From: Treponema sp.
GTDB taxonomy: Bacteria; Spirochaetota; Spirochaetia; Treponematales; Treponemataceae
Length of the DNA stretch: 56,866 nucleotides
Direction of reading: 5' to 3'
NCBI GenBank assembly: GCA_024402595.1
Contig: JAKSTL010000006.1
Coordinates: 1 to 56,866 of the forward strand
Shown here: piece after piece, positions 18,493 through 26,598 of the stretch
Position numbering within the stretch: the first letter of the stretch is position 1
How the letters are laid out: every line of letters begins with the position of its first letter
Made by a program: the position numbers and the translations under genes
Notes under the pieces: generated by a model
Seen by the model: only the letters and a program-made list of their open reading frames with translations
Databases searched by the model: none
Told to the model about the DNA's origin: nothing

Positions 18493-18529
18493 TTTACATT
18501 TTTTGTATCATGTATCACTATATGATACA
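18493..18529 (+). promoter_or_regulatory. Dyad operator upstream of lipoprotein gene
   Basis: TGTATCA (18511-18517) and TGATACA (18523-18529) make a perfect 7-bp dyad with 5-bp centre; a further TTGTATCA lies just upstream (18503-18510), giving three half-sites. A TTTACA -35-like box (18493-18498) would put the dyad over the -10 region, as for a repressor. The gene starts at 18580. The regulator is unknown. Confidence 0.5.
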
Positions 18530-18579
18530 CCACCATTGCTATTATAAAGGCATAAACTATTTTAAGGAGTTGTGCCTTT

Positions 18580-19098
18580 ATGAAAAAAAAGATTTTATTT
18601 TGTTTGTTGGTAATTTTGGTTTGTTTGGGTGTTGCTTCTTGTGCTAATAACTCAAAACTTACTGCTTCCACAAAGGGTAGTGTAACGCTGAACACTAAAA
18701 ATGTAACTTTAGGTTTGGGTGATTCAATTACCTGCGATTCTGTTACAATTAAAGTTTTGGATGCAGTTTTGTTGGAGGATTCCATTATTGGTGTGTTTGT
18801 AACAATCAGCAATAACAGTTCAGACAAATTAGATTATTCTAAGGATTATGATTGGGGCTCGGTTGTAACTGGCAGTGGAAAAAATCTTGAATCCGTGCTT
18901 TATTCAGACCCTTTTATCTGGCAGAATTATTTTTCTGGAACTTTTGTGTATCCTGTAGCAACCGCTGTAGATTTTATAACTTTTCAGCAGTTTGAACCAA
19001 TTTCTACAGAAGGCTATACTTTTATGGCACAACCTCCCATCGAAGGATTCCCGCCATTCAAAGTATTTTTCCTTTATGATGATTTGAAGCAGGCATAA
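18580..19098 (+). CDS. Lipoprotein, DUF4352-like
   Basis: 172 residues. Signal peptide with lipobox GVASC (Cys at about 21). The mature part looks like a single immunoglobulin-like beta sandwich: DSVTIKVLDAVLLEDSIIGVFVTISNNSSDKLDY resembles DUF4352/telokin-like domains found in exported proteins. It ends in PPFKVFFLYDD. AAGGAG is 11 bases before the ATG. It is preceded by the TGTATCA dyad, so it is probably regulated on its own. It converges with prmC. Function unknown. Confidence 0.65.
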   Translation: MKKKILFCLLVILVCLGVASCANNSKLTASTKGSVTLNTKNVTLGLGDSITCDSVTIKVLDAVLLEDSIIGVFVTISNNSSDKLDYSKDYDWGSVVTGSGKNLESVLYSDPFIWQNYFSGTFVYPVATAVDFITFQQFEPISTEGYTFMAQPPIEGFPPFKVFFLYDDLKQA

Positions 19099-19116
19099 AC
19101 ACTAAAGATAAAAAAA

Positions 19117-20076
19117 TTATCTAATTTTTGCACTGCATTCCACAACCCGCAGTTGTCCTTCCAAATCCTTGTGGATTTTTGTAGAAAAATCTAAATCTTT
19201 GGCCAGAAGGGCAGCTGCTTTTGCATTATATTCCCCAGTTTCCATTAAAATTACGCCCCGTGGACTTAAATGAACTTTAGCTTGTGGAAGCAGATTCCGA
19301 ATAATTGCCAACCCGTCTTCAATTTCCAACCCATTTTCATCAAGAGCTCTGTCCCCAAAAAGATTTATATCACCATCCAAAGCCAGCCTAGGTTCATTTC
19401 TTCCGTCCAAAAGCAAAGAATCAACCATTTTATGAGGAATATATGGAGGATTAGTTAAAATCACATCAAAAGTCCATCCACCATCCTGAGAAAATTGTTC
19501 AAATAAATTAGATTGAACAAGCCTTATTCTGGACTGATACTGTGAAGGAATTAATTTTTTTACATTCTCTTCTGCAATTTCCAAAGCTGCCCCACTAATG
19601 TCAATAAGTGTGAACTTAGGCAATTGTGCATCGGCCACCTTTTGATTTTCTATTAATGAAAGCAGGGTAGCAATACCAATACATCCACTGCCAGTACACA
19701 TATCACAAACCGTGAGCGTTGCATTTGGATGGGCGTTTATCTTTTCCATAATAATCTGGAGCCCTTGTTCAACCAATATTTCTGTATCTGGTTTTGGAAT
19801 AAGCACGGCGGGAGAAACTGCAAAATCATAACCAAAAAACTCTTTATGACCTGTAATGTACGCAACAGGAAGACCAGATTTTCTTTTTTCAATAGATGAA
19901 TTAAGCCATTGTAATTGATCTTCTGAAATTGGATTATGGGATTTAAGTAAAAGCTGAGTTTTTGTTAGATTTAATGCGAATTGCATCAACACTTCAACAT
20001 CCAGTTGTGGCGAAGGAGAAAAATCTATAAGTTGAGAAACTGCCTCTTTTTTGAATTGTTGAATTGTTTGAGTCAT
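19117..20076 (-). CDS. prmC: Release-factor glutamine methyltransferase
   Basis: 319 residues. PrmC/HemK methylates the glutamine of the GGQ motif in release factors. The SAM-binding CDMCTGSGCIGIA (motif I) and catalytic VILTNPPYIPHKM (NPPY) are clear. The N-terminal helical domain (about 1-90) binds the release factor. prfA, its usual neighbour, is 2.2 kb upstream on the same strand, with a GGDEF gene between. The gap to that gene is 30 bases, so prmC is probably cotranscribed with it. Only a weak SD (AGGG) is seen. Confidence 0.93.
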   Translation of the reverse strand: MTQTIQQFKKEAVSQLIDFSPSPQLDVEVLMQFALNLTKTQLLLKSHNPISEDQLQWLNSSIEKRKSGLPVAYITGHKEFFGYDFAVSPAVLIPKPDTEILVEQGLQIIMEKINAHPNATLTVCDMCTGSGCIGIATLLSLIENQKVADAQLPKFTLIDISGAALEIAEENVKKLIPSQYQSRIRLVQSNLFEQFSQDGGWTFDVILTNPPYIPHKMVDSLLLDGRNEPRLALDGDINLFGDRALDENGLEIEDGLAIIRNLLPQAKVHLSPRGVILMETGEYNAKAAALLAKDLDFSTKIHKDLEGQLRVVECSAKIR

Positions 20077-20106
20077 ATATATTTGCCCTGATTTTTATAA
20101 TTAATG

Positions 20107-22005
20107 CTAATTTTTCCTGCAATGTTTTTTTGTAACTTTTTCTTCATACATAAGCTTGTCGGCTTTGGCAAACAGTTCTTCAAAAGTGGCTTTTGGTGAA
20201 GTTACTACGCCTACACTTGTGCTAACTTTGTATGGTTTGTTAGAAGTGATGTTATATGAATCAATAAAAGCATTCAACTGTTCTTTTATTAAATCTGCAG
20301 AAACTTCCGTCGGGAAAATACCAATTATTTCATCACCACCGTAACGGCAATAGTATCCACCAGAAACCACATTACCAACCCCTTTTGACAGAGCTTTTCC
20401 CACAATACAAATAGCATTATCACCTTCGTTGTGGCTAAAATTATCGTTGATATGTTTTAGATTATCCAAATCGCACATAACCATGGTGAGGGTGGTTACA
20501 TTTTTATCGCCCATAATTTTGTTATAAGTGTGAATAAATCCATTGCGGTTAAAAAGTCCAGTTAAAGTATCATATTGGTACATTTTTTCCAGCTTTGTTT
20601 GAAGGTACCGTTGATACTGCATGTTTCTATAGCCTGACAAAGCATTACCCATCCAGGAGGCAATTTGAGTTACCTTTGTGTAATTCTGTTTTTCGTAGTT
20701 TTTAAAGAAAAAGCAAAGGTAGCCAATAGATAAATCAGAATTATGAATTGGCGTAAAAATTAATGGGTAGGAATATGAAGTTAAGATTTGCTTCATGCGC
20801 GGAATATAATCTTTTGTTTTAATAAAATGCTGCTCCAAAGGAAGGTCAATATATTCTTCATTATCAGAATCGGCAATAACAAACATTGTGTCGCCATAAA
20901 CAGATTTTGTCATTGGAATGTTAGGATTGGATTGAGCAACAATAAAGTCAGCCTTTACAAGACACATAACATTGTATAAAAGCTTATTTTTTAATTTAGC
21001 AATAACTTCTGTAATATCCTTGCAGTCGTGAATAGAAACCGTCATATTATTCAATGCCGCATCTTCCACTCTGTATCGTCTGTAGCAATCTTTAAGATAG
21101 TTTAGATAATTCAAAGTGTTTGCAGGTTGTTTTGCCATACATCCACAAGATTCAGAAATGAACATAGTTGGTTCAATATCTTTGTTATAAGGTGCTTTCT
21201 GTGGATTTTTTACAATATCCAAAAGGAATGTTGCTGTTTCGTAGCCAAGCCTTTTTGCATCACAGACAATAGAAGAGATTTTTGGCGTAGTAAAATGAAT
21301 AGAAGGAATGCCGTCAAAGCCTGTTACAATTACATCTTCTGGACAATAAAATCCTTTTTCCTTTAAAACCGAAGTTACAGAAATTGCCATTGTATCGTTG
21401 GCACAAATAATAGCTTTGGGTATTTTTTCTCGTGCCAAAAGTTTTTCCGTGGCAGACTTTGCTGGAACATCCCAAAAATCGCCATAGCTGACCATAGTTT
21501 CCTTATCAAAAGGAATATTAAACTTGCTTAAAGTATTTTTGAAAATCTCCAGTCGTTCTTCAGATTCAATAGAGTTTTCCGAGCCCGCCATAAAATGAAG
21601 GTCCCGAATACGATGATGCTTTATGACATGCGTAATGATTTTTCCCAAACCAGACCGTTGATTAAAATTAATGTTATAAGCGTCTGGATTATTTGCGGCA
21701 ATAAAAATAGCAGGAATGTTTCTAATTTTTGCCTGGCGCACCAAGTTTGATTTTAATTCATCATCCAAAATGTAGCGGTTTGAAACTAATAAAGCGTCGG
21801 CTACATTAAAATTGATAAGATTAAAAAAATCTCTTTCACCATCCTTATTTTTTGTCTGAGAATGCAGGTCGGAATCTGTGCAGAAAACTAAAATCCGCCA
21901 GTTATGTTTAATTAGTTCTATATTTAAAGCTGAAATAAAATCAGAAAAGTTTTCATAATCAATTTTTGAAGTACAGTAAACTAAAATCTTGTAACCATAA
22001 AGCAT
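20107..22005 (-). CDS. LacI-type sensor domain fused to GGDEF diguanylate cyclase
   Basis: 632 residues, no signal peptide, no HTH. Residues about 1-280 resemble the ligand-binding domain of LacI/GalR regulators (ALLVSNRYI, IPAIFIAANN, AIICANDTMAISVTSVLKE, VIVTGFDGIPSIHFTTPKISSI). About 300-455 is a helical/GAF-like linker. About 465-632 is GGDEF: YDTLTGLFNRNGF, VMCDLDNLKHINDNFSHNEGD and YCRYGGDEIIGIF. The signature reads GGDEI, with the metal and substrate residues kept, so activity is likely. No RxxD inhibitory site precedes it. It probably makes c-di-GMP in response to a cytoplasmic sugar-like ligand. It lies between prfA and prmC. Confidence 0.88.
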   Translation of the reverse strand: MLYGYKILVYCTSKIDYENFSDFISALNIELIKHNWRILVFCTDSDLHSQTKNKDGERDFFNLINFNVADALLVSNRYILDDELKSNLVRQAKIRNIPAIFIAANNPDAYNINFNQRSGLGKIITHVIKHHRIRDLHFMAGSENSIESEERLEIFKNTLSKFNIPFDKETMVSYGDFWDVPAKSATEKLLAREKIPKAIICANDTMAISVTSVLKEKGFYCPEDVIVTGFDGIPSIHFTTPKISSIVCDAKRLGYETATFLLDIVKNPQKAPYNKDIEPTMFISESCGCMAKQPANTLNYLNYLKDCYRRYRVEDAALNNMTVSIHDCKDITEVIAKLKNKLLYNVMCLVKADFIVAQSNPNIPMTKSVYGDTMFVIADSDNEEYIDLPLEQHFIKTKDYIPRMKQILTSYSYPLIFTPIHNSDLSIGYLCFFFKNYEKQNYTKVTQIASWMGNALSGYRNMQYQRYLQTKLEKMYQYDTLTGLFNRNGFIHTYNKIMGDKNVTTLTMVMCDLDNLKHINDNFSHNEGDNAICIVGKALSKGVGNVVSGGYYCRYGGDEIIGIFPTEVSADLIKEQLNAFIDSYNITSNKPYKVSTSVGVVTSPKATFEELFAKADKLMYEEKVTKKHCRKN

Positions 22006-22142
22006 GATAAATCCAAAGTGCGTAAAATTATGATGATTAGACTTTTTGAATTGAATAGAATTATATAAATTATAAACTACAATAACAAAAAATACAAACT
22101 TAAGAAAAACAGGAAATCAAAGAGTTGGAAAAAAATAATAAC

Positions 22143-22190
22143 CAAAAAATTGGGCTATCTAACAAACGGAAATGTTCTATTAGATAGCCC
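22143..22190 (-). terminator. Rho-independent terminator of prfA
   Basis: On the minus strand GGGCTATCTAA pairs perfectly with TTAGATAGCCC (22152-22162 and 22180-22190), then AATTTTTTGG. It lies 50 bases after prfA, so the GGDEF-prmC pair is probably transcribed separately. Confidence 0.85.
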
Positions 22191-22239
22191 TGTTTTAGGA
22201 TTTAAGATTTGTAAAGCTTGTTGAAAGAAAAAGAGGAAC

Positions 22240-23316
22240 TTAAACTAAAGATTCGTTTAACTGCTCTTCCTTTGCATAAACATTCAACGCATCCAGCATA
22301 TCGTCCATATTTCCCATCATAAAACCAGGAAGATTGTGGGCAGAATAGTTAATGCGATGGTCCGTAACACGATCCTGTGGGAAGTTGTATGTTCTGATTT
22401 TTTCTGAACGGGCACCAGAACCAACCATACTTGAACGGGCAGCAGCTCTTTCGGCCTGTTTTTTAGATTCTTCCAAATCGAACAAGCGGGCACGAAGAAC
22501 TCGGAAAGCTTTTTCTTTATTTTTAATCTGAGATTTTTCATCCTGCTGAATAACAACAATACCAGTAGGAATATGAGTTAAACGAACCGCAGAGTCTGTA
22601 GTATTAACACACTGACCACCAGGACCGCCAGCACGCATAACATCAACACGAACATCACCTGGTTTAATTTCAATTTCAGTTTCTTCAGCTTCAGGAAGAA
22701 CCGCAACAGTAGCAGTAGAAGTTTGCAAACGACCTTGAGCTTCTGTTACAGGAACTCGTTGAACACGATGAACACCAGATTCCCAGCGAAGAGTTCCGTA
22801 AACAAACTTTCCAGAAACGGAAGTAACAATTTTGTTGAATCCACCAACTTCGGTTTCCTGAGCTTCCATAGTTTCTGTTCGCCAACCTTTTCGGTCCGCA
22901 AGGTGACAATACATTTCCCACAAATCTCGCACAAAAAGACTAGCTTCATCACCACCAGCAGCAGAACGGATTTCCAAAATAATATTTTTTTCATCAAGAG
23001 GATCAGGCGGTACAAGCTTAATTTTAATTTGTTCTTCCAATTGTGGCTGCTTTTCTTCCAGGTCTTTTAATTCTTCACGAGCCATTTCGCGCATTTCCAC
23101 ATCGTCTTCGTTTGTAATCATCTCTTTAGCATCTTTAATGCCAGTTAAAACCTTCTTGTATTCATCGTAAAGTGCACAAACTTCAGAAAGATAACCATGT
23201 TCACGCATTGTGTCTTTGTATTTTTTTGCGTCTTTGACCAGGTTTGGGTCCATTACCATATCGCTTACAACTTTAAAGCGTTCTTCACATTCGTCAAGTT
23301 TCTTGATTAAATCCAT
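22240..23316 (-). CDS. prfA: Peptide chain release factor 1
   Basis: 358 residues. RF1 recognises UAA and UAG and triggers peptide release. The codon-recognition tripeptide is Pro-Val-Thr in RVQRVPVTEAQGR, the PxT of RF1 (not the SPF of RF2). The catalytic MRAGGPGGQCVNTTDSAVR carries GGQ. There is no programmed frameshift. No SD precedes the ATG. An extended -10 (TGCTAATAT) lies 9 bases upstream, implying a leader of about 2-3 bases. A terminator follows at 22152-22190. Confidence 0.96.
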   Translation of the reverse strand: MDLIKKLDECEERFKVVSDMVMDPNLVKDAKKYKDTMREHGYLSEVCALYDEYKKVLTGIKDAKEMITNEDDVEMREMAREELKDLEEKQPQLEEQIKIKLVPPDPLDEKNIILEIRSAAGGDEASLFVRDLWEMYCHLADRKGWRTETMEAQETEVGGFNKIVTSVSGKFVYGTLRWESGVHRVQRVPVTEAQGRLQTSTATVAVLPEAEETEIEIKPGDVRVDVMRAGGPGGQCVNTTDSAVRLTHIPTGIVVIQQDEKSQIKNKEKAFRVLRARLFDLEESKKQAERAAARSSMVGSGARSEKIRTYNFPQDRVTDHRINYSAHNLPGFMMGNMDDMLDALNVYAKEEQLNESLV

Positions 23317-23400
23317 AGTACATAGATATTAGCATTTTTTTCGCTGTTAGAAAAGAATAAATAGGAATGCAGAATTAGGAATTGAGAATAAATTGTACAA

Positions 23401-23496
23401 CAAAAGTCATATGAAAAATGTAATTGAAATTGCAAAAGTCGTAGGAAGAATGTAATTATCTTTACAAAAGTCATAGGAGTTTTGTATAATTGAAAC
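23401..23496 (+). repeat. Three 32-bp tandem repeats ending at a start codon
   Basis: Imperfect copies begin at 23401, 23433 and 23465, each starting CAAAAGTC(A/G)TA(T/G)GA and containing TGTAAT or TGTATAAT about 20 bases in. The period is exactly 32, and the third copy ends on the base before the ATG of the ATPase gene. Copy 3 supplies the -10 box. No spacers, so not CRISPR. Confidence 0.8.
23461..23490 (+). promoter_or_regulatory. Promoter placing transcription start at the ATG
   Basis: TTTACA (23461-23466), 18-base spacer, TATAAT (23485-23490). The expected start, about 7 bases further, is 23497, the A of the ATG. There is no SD at normal spacing, so the mRNA would be leaderless. Copies 1 and 2 of the tandem repeat carry poorer versions of the same -10. 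Confidence 0.65.
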
Positions 23497-24810
23497 ATGA
23501 CAAGAGATTTTATAAAAAACTTAGTTGAATGGAAAAACAGCAGTAGAAGAAAACCTTTAATTCTTACTGGAGTTCGACAGTGTGGAAAAACATATTTACT
23601 TAAACAATTTGGCTCTGAATATTTTGAAGACTATTGTTATGTGAACTTTGAATCTGCAGGTAAATATTCAGCCATTTTTGATTATGATTTTGATGTTAAT
23701 AGAATTATTAGAGAAATAGAACTGATAGAAAATGTAAGAATTATTCCAGGTAAAACACTTCTTATTTTTGATGAAATTCAAGAATGCCCTAAAGCAATAA
23801 CTGCACTGAAATATTTTTGCGAAAATCTTCAAGAGTTACATCTTGTTTGTGCAGGTTCTCTTCTTGGAGTAGCGTTAAAACAAGAAAATGTATCTTTTCC
23901 TGTTGGTAAAGTTAACAGAATGCAGCTTTATCCCATGAGCTTCAAAGAATATTTGATGGCTGTTGGGGAAGAAAAATATATTGAATTGTTTGTTGATTGG
24001 CCTGTTGCTCGAGAAATTCCAGATATTTATAAGATTCCATTAGAACGACATTTTAAAAAGTATTTAATTATTGGAGGAATGCCAGAAGTAGTAAAAGAGT
24101 TTGCCAATTCTGGAAATTATACAGAAGTTGCAAAAATCCAAGACGAAATTCTTGCTGATTATGCAGATGATTTTTCGAAACATGCACCAGTCTCGGAGAT
24201 TGAAAAAATCCGCATGGTTTGGGATTCAATTCCTAAACAGTTGGCAAAAGAAAATAATAAGTTCATTTTTTCTCATGTAAAAGAAGGTAAGCGTGCACAT
24301 GAACTGGAAGGTGCTTTACAATGGTTGAAAAATGCTGGATTAGTCCATTTGATAGAAATGATACAGAACCCAGAAGTTCCTTTATCTGCAAATGCCGATG
24401 CAACATATTTTAAAGTGTATATGGCAGATAGCGGACTTTTATGTAGAAAACTTGGAGTTTCTTTCAAAAATATTTTAGAAGATAATTTGGCTATTTCAAC
24501 TTTTAAAGGGGCTATTACAGAAAACTATGTTTTGCAGGAACTTGTAACTCAAAATAAAAATCCATACTTTTGGAGATCTGGTAATTCAGCAGAATTAGAT
24601 TTTCTTTACGAAGATGAGGAAAATATTGTGCCGATAGAAGTAAAATCTGCTACAAATACTCAGGCAAAAAGTTTCAAACAATTTTGTAAAAAATATCATA
24701 ACTCCAAAGGATTCAAACTTTCATTAAAAAATATTGCCGCAAATGACTTTGATGGAACAAAGGTTGTTAGCCTGCCCCTTTATCTGATTTGGAACATCAA
24801 TTCTTATTAA
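23497..24810 (+). CDS. AAA-type ATPase with DUF4143
   Basis: 437 residues. Walker A GVRQCGKTYL (about 25-34) and Walker B TLLIFDEIQEC (about 86-96) of the archaeal-type AAA_14 ATPases, followed by the AAA/DUF4143 arrangement: CAGSLLGVALKQ, FPVGKVNRMQLYPMSFKEYL and a C-terminal restriction-like fold (RSGNSAELDFLYEDEENIVPIEVKSA) with the D...ExK nuclease residues. These genes are widespread and often multi-copy in anaerobes. Their role is unproven, and a toxin-antitoxin or nuclease function is sometimes proposed. Preceded by the 32-bp repeats, with a probably leaderless message. No partner gene adjoins. Confidence 0.88.
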   Translation: MTRDFIKNLVEWKNSSRRKPLILTGVRQCGKTYLLKQFGSEYFEDYCYVNFESAGKYSAIFDYDFDVNRIIREIELIENVRIIPGKTLLIFDEIQECPKAITALKYFCENLQELHLVCAGSLLGVALKQENVSFPVGKVNRMQLYPMSFKEYLMAVGEEKYIELFVDWPVAREIPDIYKIPLERHFKKYLIIGGMPEVVKEFANSGNYTEVAKIQDEILADYADDFSKHAPVSEIEKIRMVWDSIPKQLAKENNKFIFSHVKEGKRAHELEGALQWLKNAGLVHLIEMIQNPEVPLSANADATYFKVYMADSGLLCRKLGVSFKNILEDNLAISTFKGAITENYVLQELVTQNKNPYFWRSGNSAELDFLYEDEENIVPIEVKSATNTQAKSFKQFCKKYHNSKGFKLSLKNIAANDFDGTKVVSLPLYLIWNINSY

Positions 24811-25196
24811 AACCAAAAATCTGAAGAAGTGAAGAAATATAATTTGATGTTAACCAAAAAGTATTTTGTTAAGCTTGTTTAATTCCCGAAGAAACTTAAT
24901 TGGTTTGAGATTCTGAAACCAGTTTGGAATGGCAAAGAAAAATTGTCAGGCTTGTTTAACCATCTCTGTTAGAATATAGTGCAAAAAACATTTATTTTTG
25001 TTCAACGAAATAAAAAAAAGTGTGGTAAGATTGTATTTGTGAAAACTTTTTTGTGCGCTAGGAACACGGAGGGTGGCGGATGCCAGTGAAAAAGGCTTGT
25101 AACACAAGGTTTTTTTACCGAGGGTTACCGAGCCCGTAGTACTCCGACCCGAAACGAAGTGGAGGGGAGCGCCCAGTTTATAAAAAGAGGTGAAAA
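24811..25196. other. 386-base gap with repeat remnants before the alpha-galactosidase gene
   Basis: AT-rich first half with a decayed copy (24907-24934) of the palindromic arm seen at 18000. From about 25050 to 25180 the DNA turns GC-rich (GGAACACGGAGGGTGGCGG and CCGACCCGAAACGAAGTGG), like a separate repeat family. A small CTTGT/ACAAG hairpin followed by T's sits near 25095-25118. No ORF is supported. The gene's SD (AGAGGTG) is at the right edge. Confidence 0.5.
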
Positions 25197-26522
25197 ATGG
25201 CATTTTATGATAAGAATGATGTTGCGCCTGTGCCACCAATGGGTTGGAATAGTTACGATTATTACAACACTTTGGTAAACGAAGAACAGGTTCGGGCTAA
25301 TGCAGATTATATGGCTAAAAATCTGAAACAGCATGGTTGGGAATATGTGGTAATTGATATTCAGTGGTCAGATTCGGCTGCGGGAACAAGAAATAAGGAT
25401 AATATTCAGTATATTCCATTTAGTCGTTTTAATGTGGATGAATATTCGCGCCAGATTCCTGCACCAAACCGTTTTCCAAGCAGTAAGGATGGAGCGGGTT
25501 TTAAACCTTTGGCAGATTACATTCACTCTTTGGGATTGAAGTTTGGTATTCATATTATGCGTGGTATTCCAAGATTTGCGGCTCATGAACATATGCCTAT
25601 TAAAACTCACGACGGAACTAAGGTTACTGCAGATCAGATTGCCTGCGCTTATTCAACTTGTGCATGGAATCCGGATATGTATGGTGTTGATTTTAGATCG
25701 CCTTATGCTCAGGATTATTATGATTCGATTTTTGAACTTTACGCTTCTTGGGGTGTAGATTTTGTAAAGGTTGACGATATTTGCCGTCATGTAAAAGAGC
25801 CAATTTACGAAAAGGAAGTTGAAATGATGGCTACTGCAATTAAAAACAGCGGCCGTGGAATTGTTCTTTCTTTGAGTCCTGGACCTGCTGTTATTGAAAA
25901 AGCTCATCATTATAAAACTTACGCAAATATGTGGCGAATCACTGATGATTTTTGGGATGACTGGAAACTTTTGAAGGCTATGTTTGAACGCTGCGAAGTT
26001 TGGCAGACTCATTCTGGAAATGGTAACTGGCCTGATTGTGATATGCTTCCTATGGGAAAACTTGGTTATGGTTGGGCTGCTGCTGATGCTGAATATAAAG
26101 GCTGGGATTGTAAGTTTACACCGGAAGAAACTCGCACTATGATTACTTTGTGGAGTGTTTTCCGCGCACCTTTAATGATTGGCACAGATTTGCCTCAATT
26201 AAGCGACTTTAATTTAAGCTTGCTTACAAATGATGAAATTATTGCTATGAACAAATGTCCTAATCAGGCATTCCAGAGTTCAAAAAGCTGCAATGAAAAT
26301 CTTGTTATTTGGGCTAACGAGTGTGATGATGATTTGTCTTATTATGAATGTTATTTTAATTTGAGCGAAGAAGAGCAGACTGTAAAAATCAATTTGACTT
26401 TGGGTAAGGATGATAACATTCGTGATTTGTGGGAGCACAAGGATTTGGGTGGTAAAACTGAGTTTGTATTAAAACCACACAGCTGTAAGGCTCTTAAAAT
26501 TACGGTGAGTGCAAAGAATTAG
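25197..26522 (+). CDS. GH27 alpha-galactosidase
   Basis: 441 residues forming a (beta/alpha)8 domain and a short C-terminal beta domain. PPMGWNSYDYY at the start, DIQWSD, the nucleophile Asp in WGVDFVKVDDICRH, and the acid/base region WRITDDFWDDW are GH27 hallmarks. It removes terminal alpha-galactose from galactomannan or raffinose-type sugars. There is no signal peptide, so it acts in the cytoplasm on imported oligosaccharides. AGAGGTG lies just before the ATG. galT (40455) could handle the galactose. Alpha-N-acetylgalactosaminidase is an alternative GH27 activity. Confidence 0.9.
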   Translation: MAFYDKNDVAPVPPMGWNSYDYYNTLVNEEQVRANADYMAKNLKQHGWEYVVIDIQWSDSAAGTRNKDNIQYIPFSRFNVDEYSRQIPAPNRFPSSKDGAGFKPLADYIHSLGLKFGIHIMRGIPRFAAHEHMPIKTHDGTKVTADQIACAYSTCAWNPDMYGVDFRSPYAQDYYDSIFELYASWGVDFVKVDDICRHVKEPIYEKEVEMMATAIKNSGRGIVLSLSPGPAVIEKAHHYKTYANMWRITDDFWDDWKLLKAMFERCEVWQTHSGNGNWPDCDMLPMGKLGYGWAAADAEYKGWDCKFTPEETRTMITLWSVFRAPLMIGTDLPQLSDFNLSLLTNDEIIAMNKCPNQAFQSSKSCNENLVIWANECDDDLSYYECYFNLSEEEQTVKINLTLGKDDNIRDLWEHKDLGGKTEFVLKPHSCKALKITVSAKN

Positions 26523-26598
26523 AATTAAAATAAAAGCTTAAAATGATTTTGAGCGGATGGGGCTGTTCCAGTTGGTGCAGCCCTTTTTTTATCTTTGT

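Noticed and set aside
23401..23496. CRISPR array
   Set aside because: The 32-bp units are contiguous without spacers and diverge at about a third of positions; no cas genes nearby.
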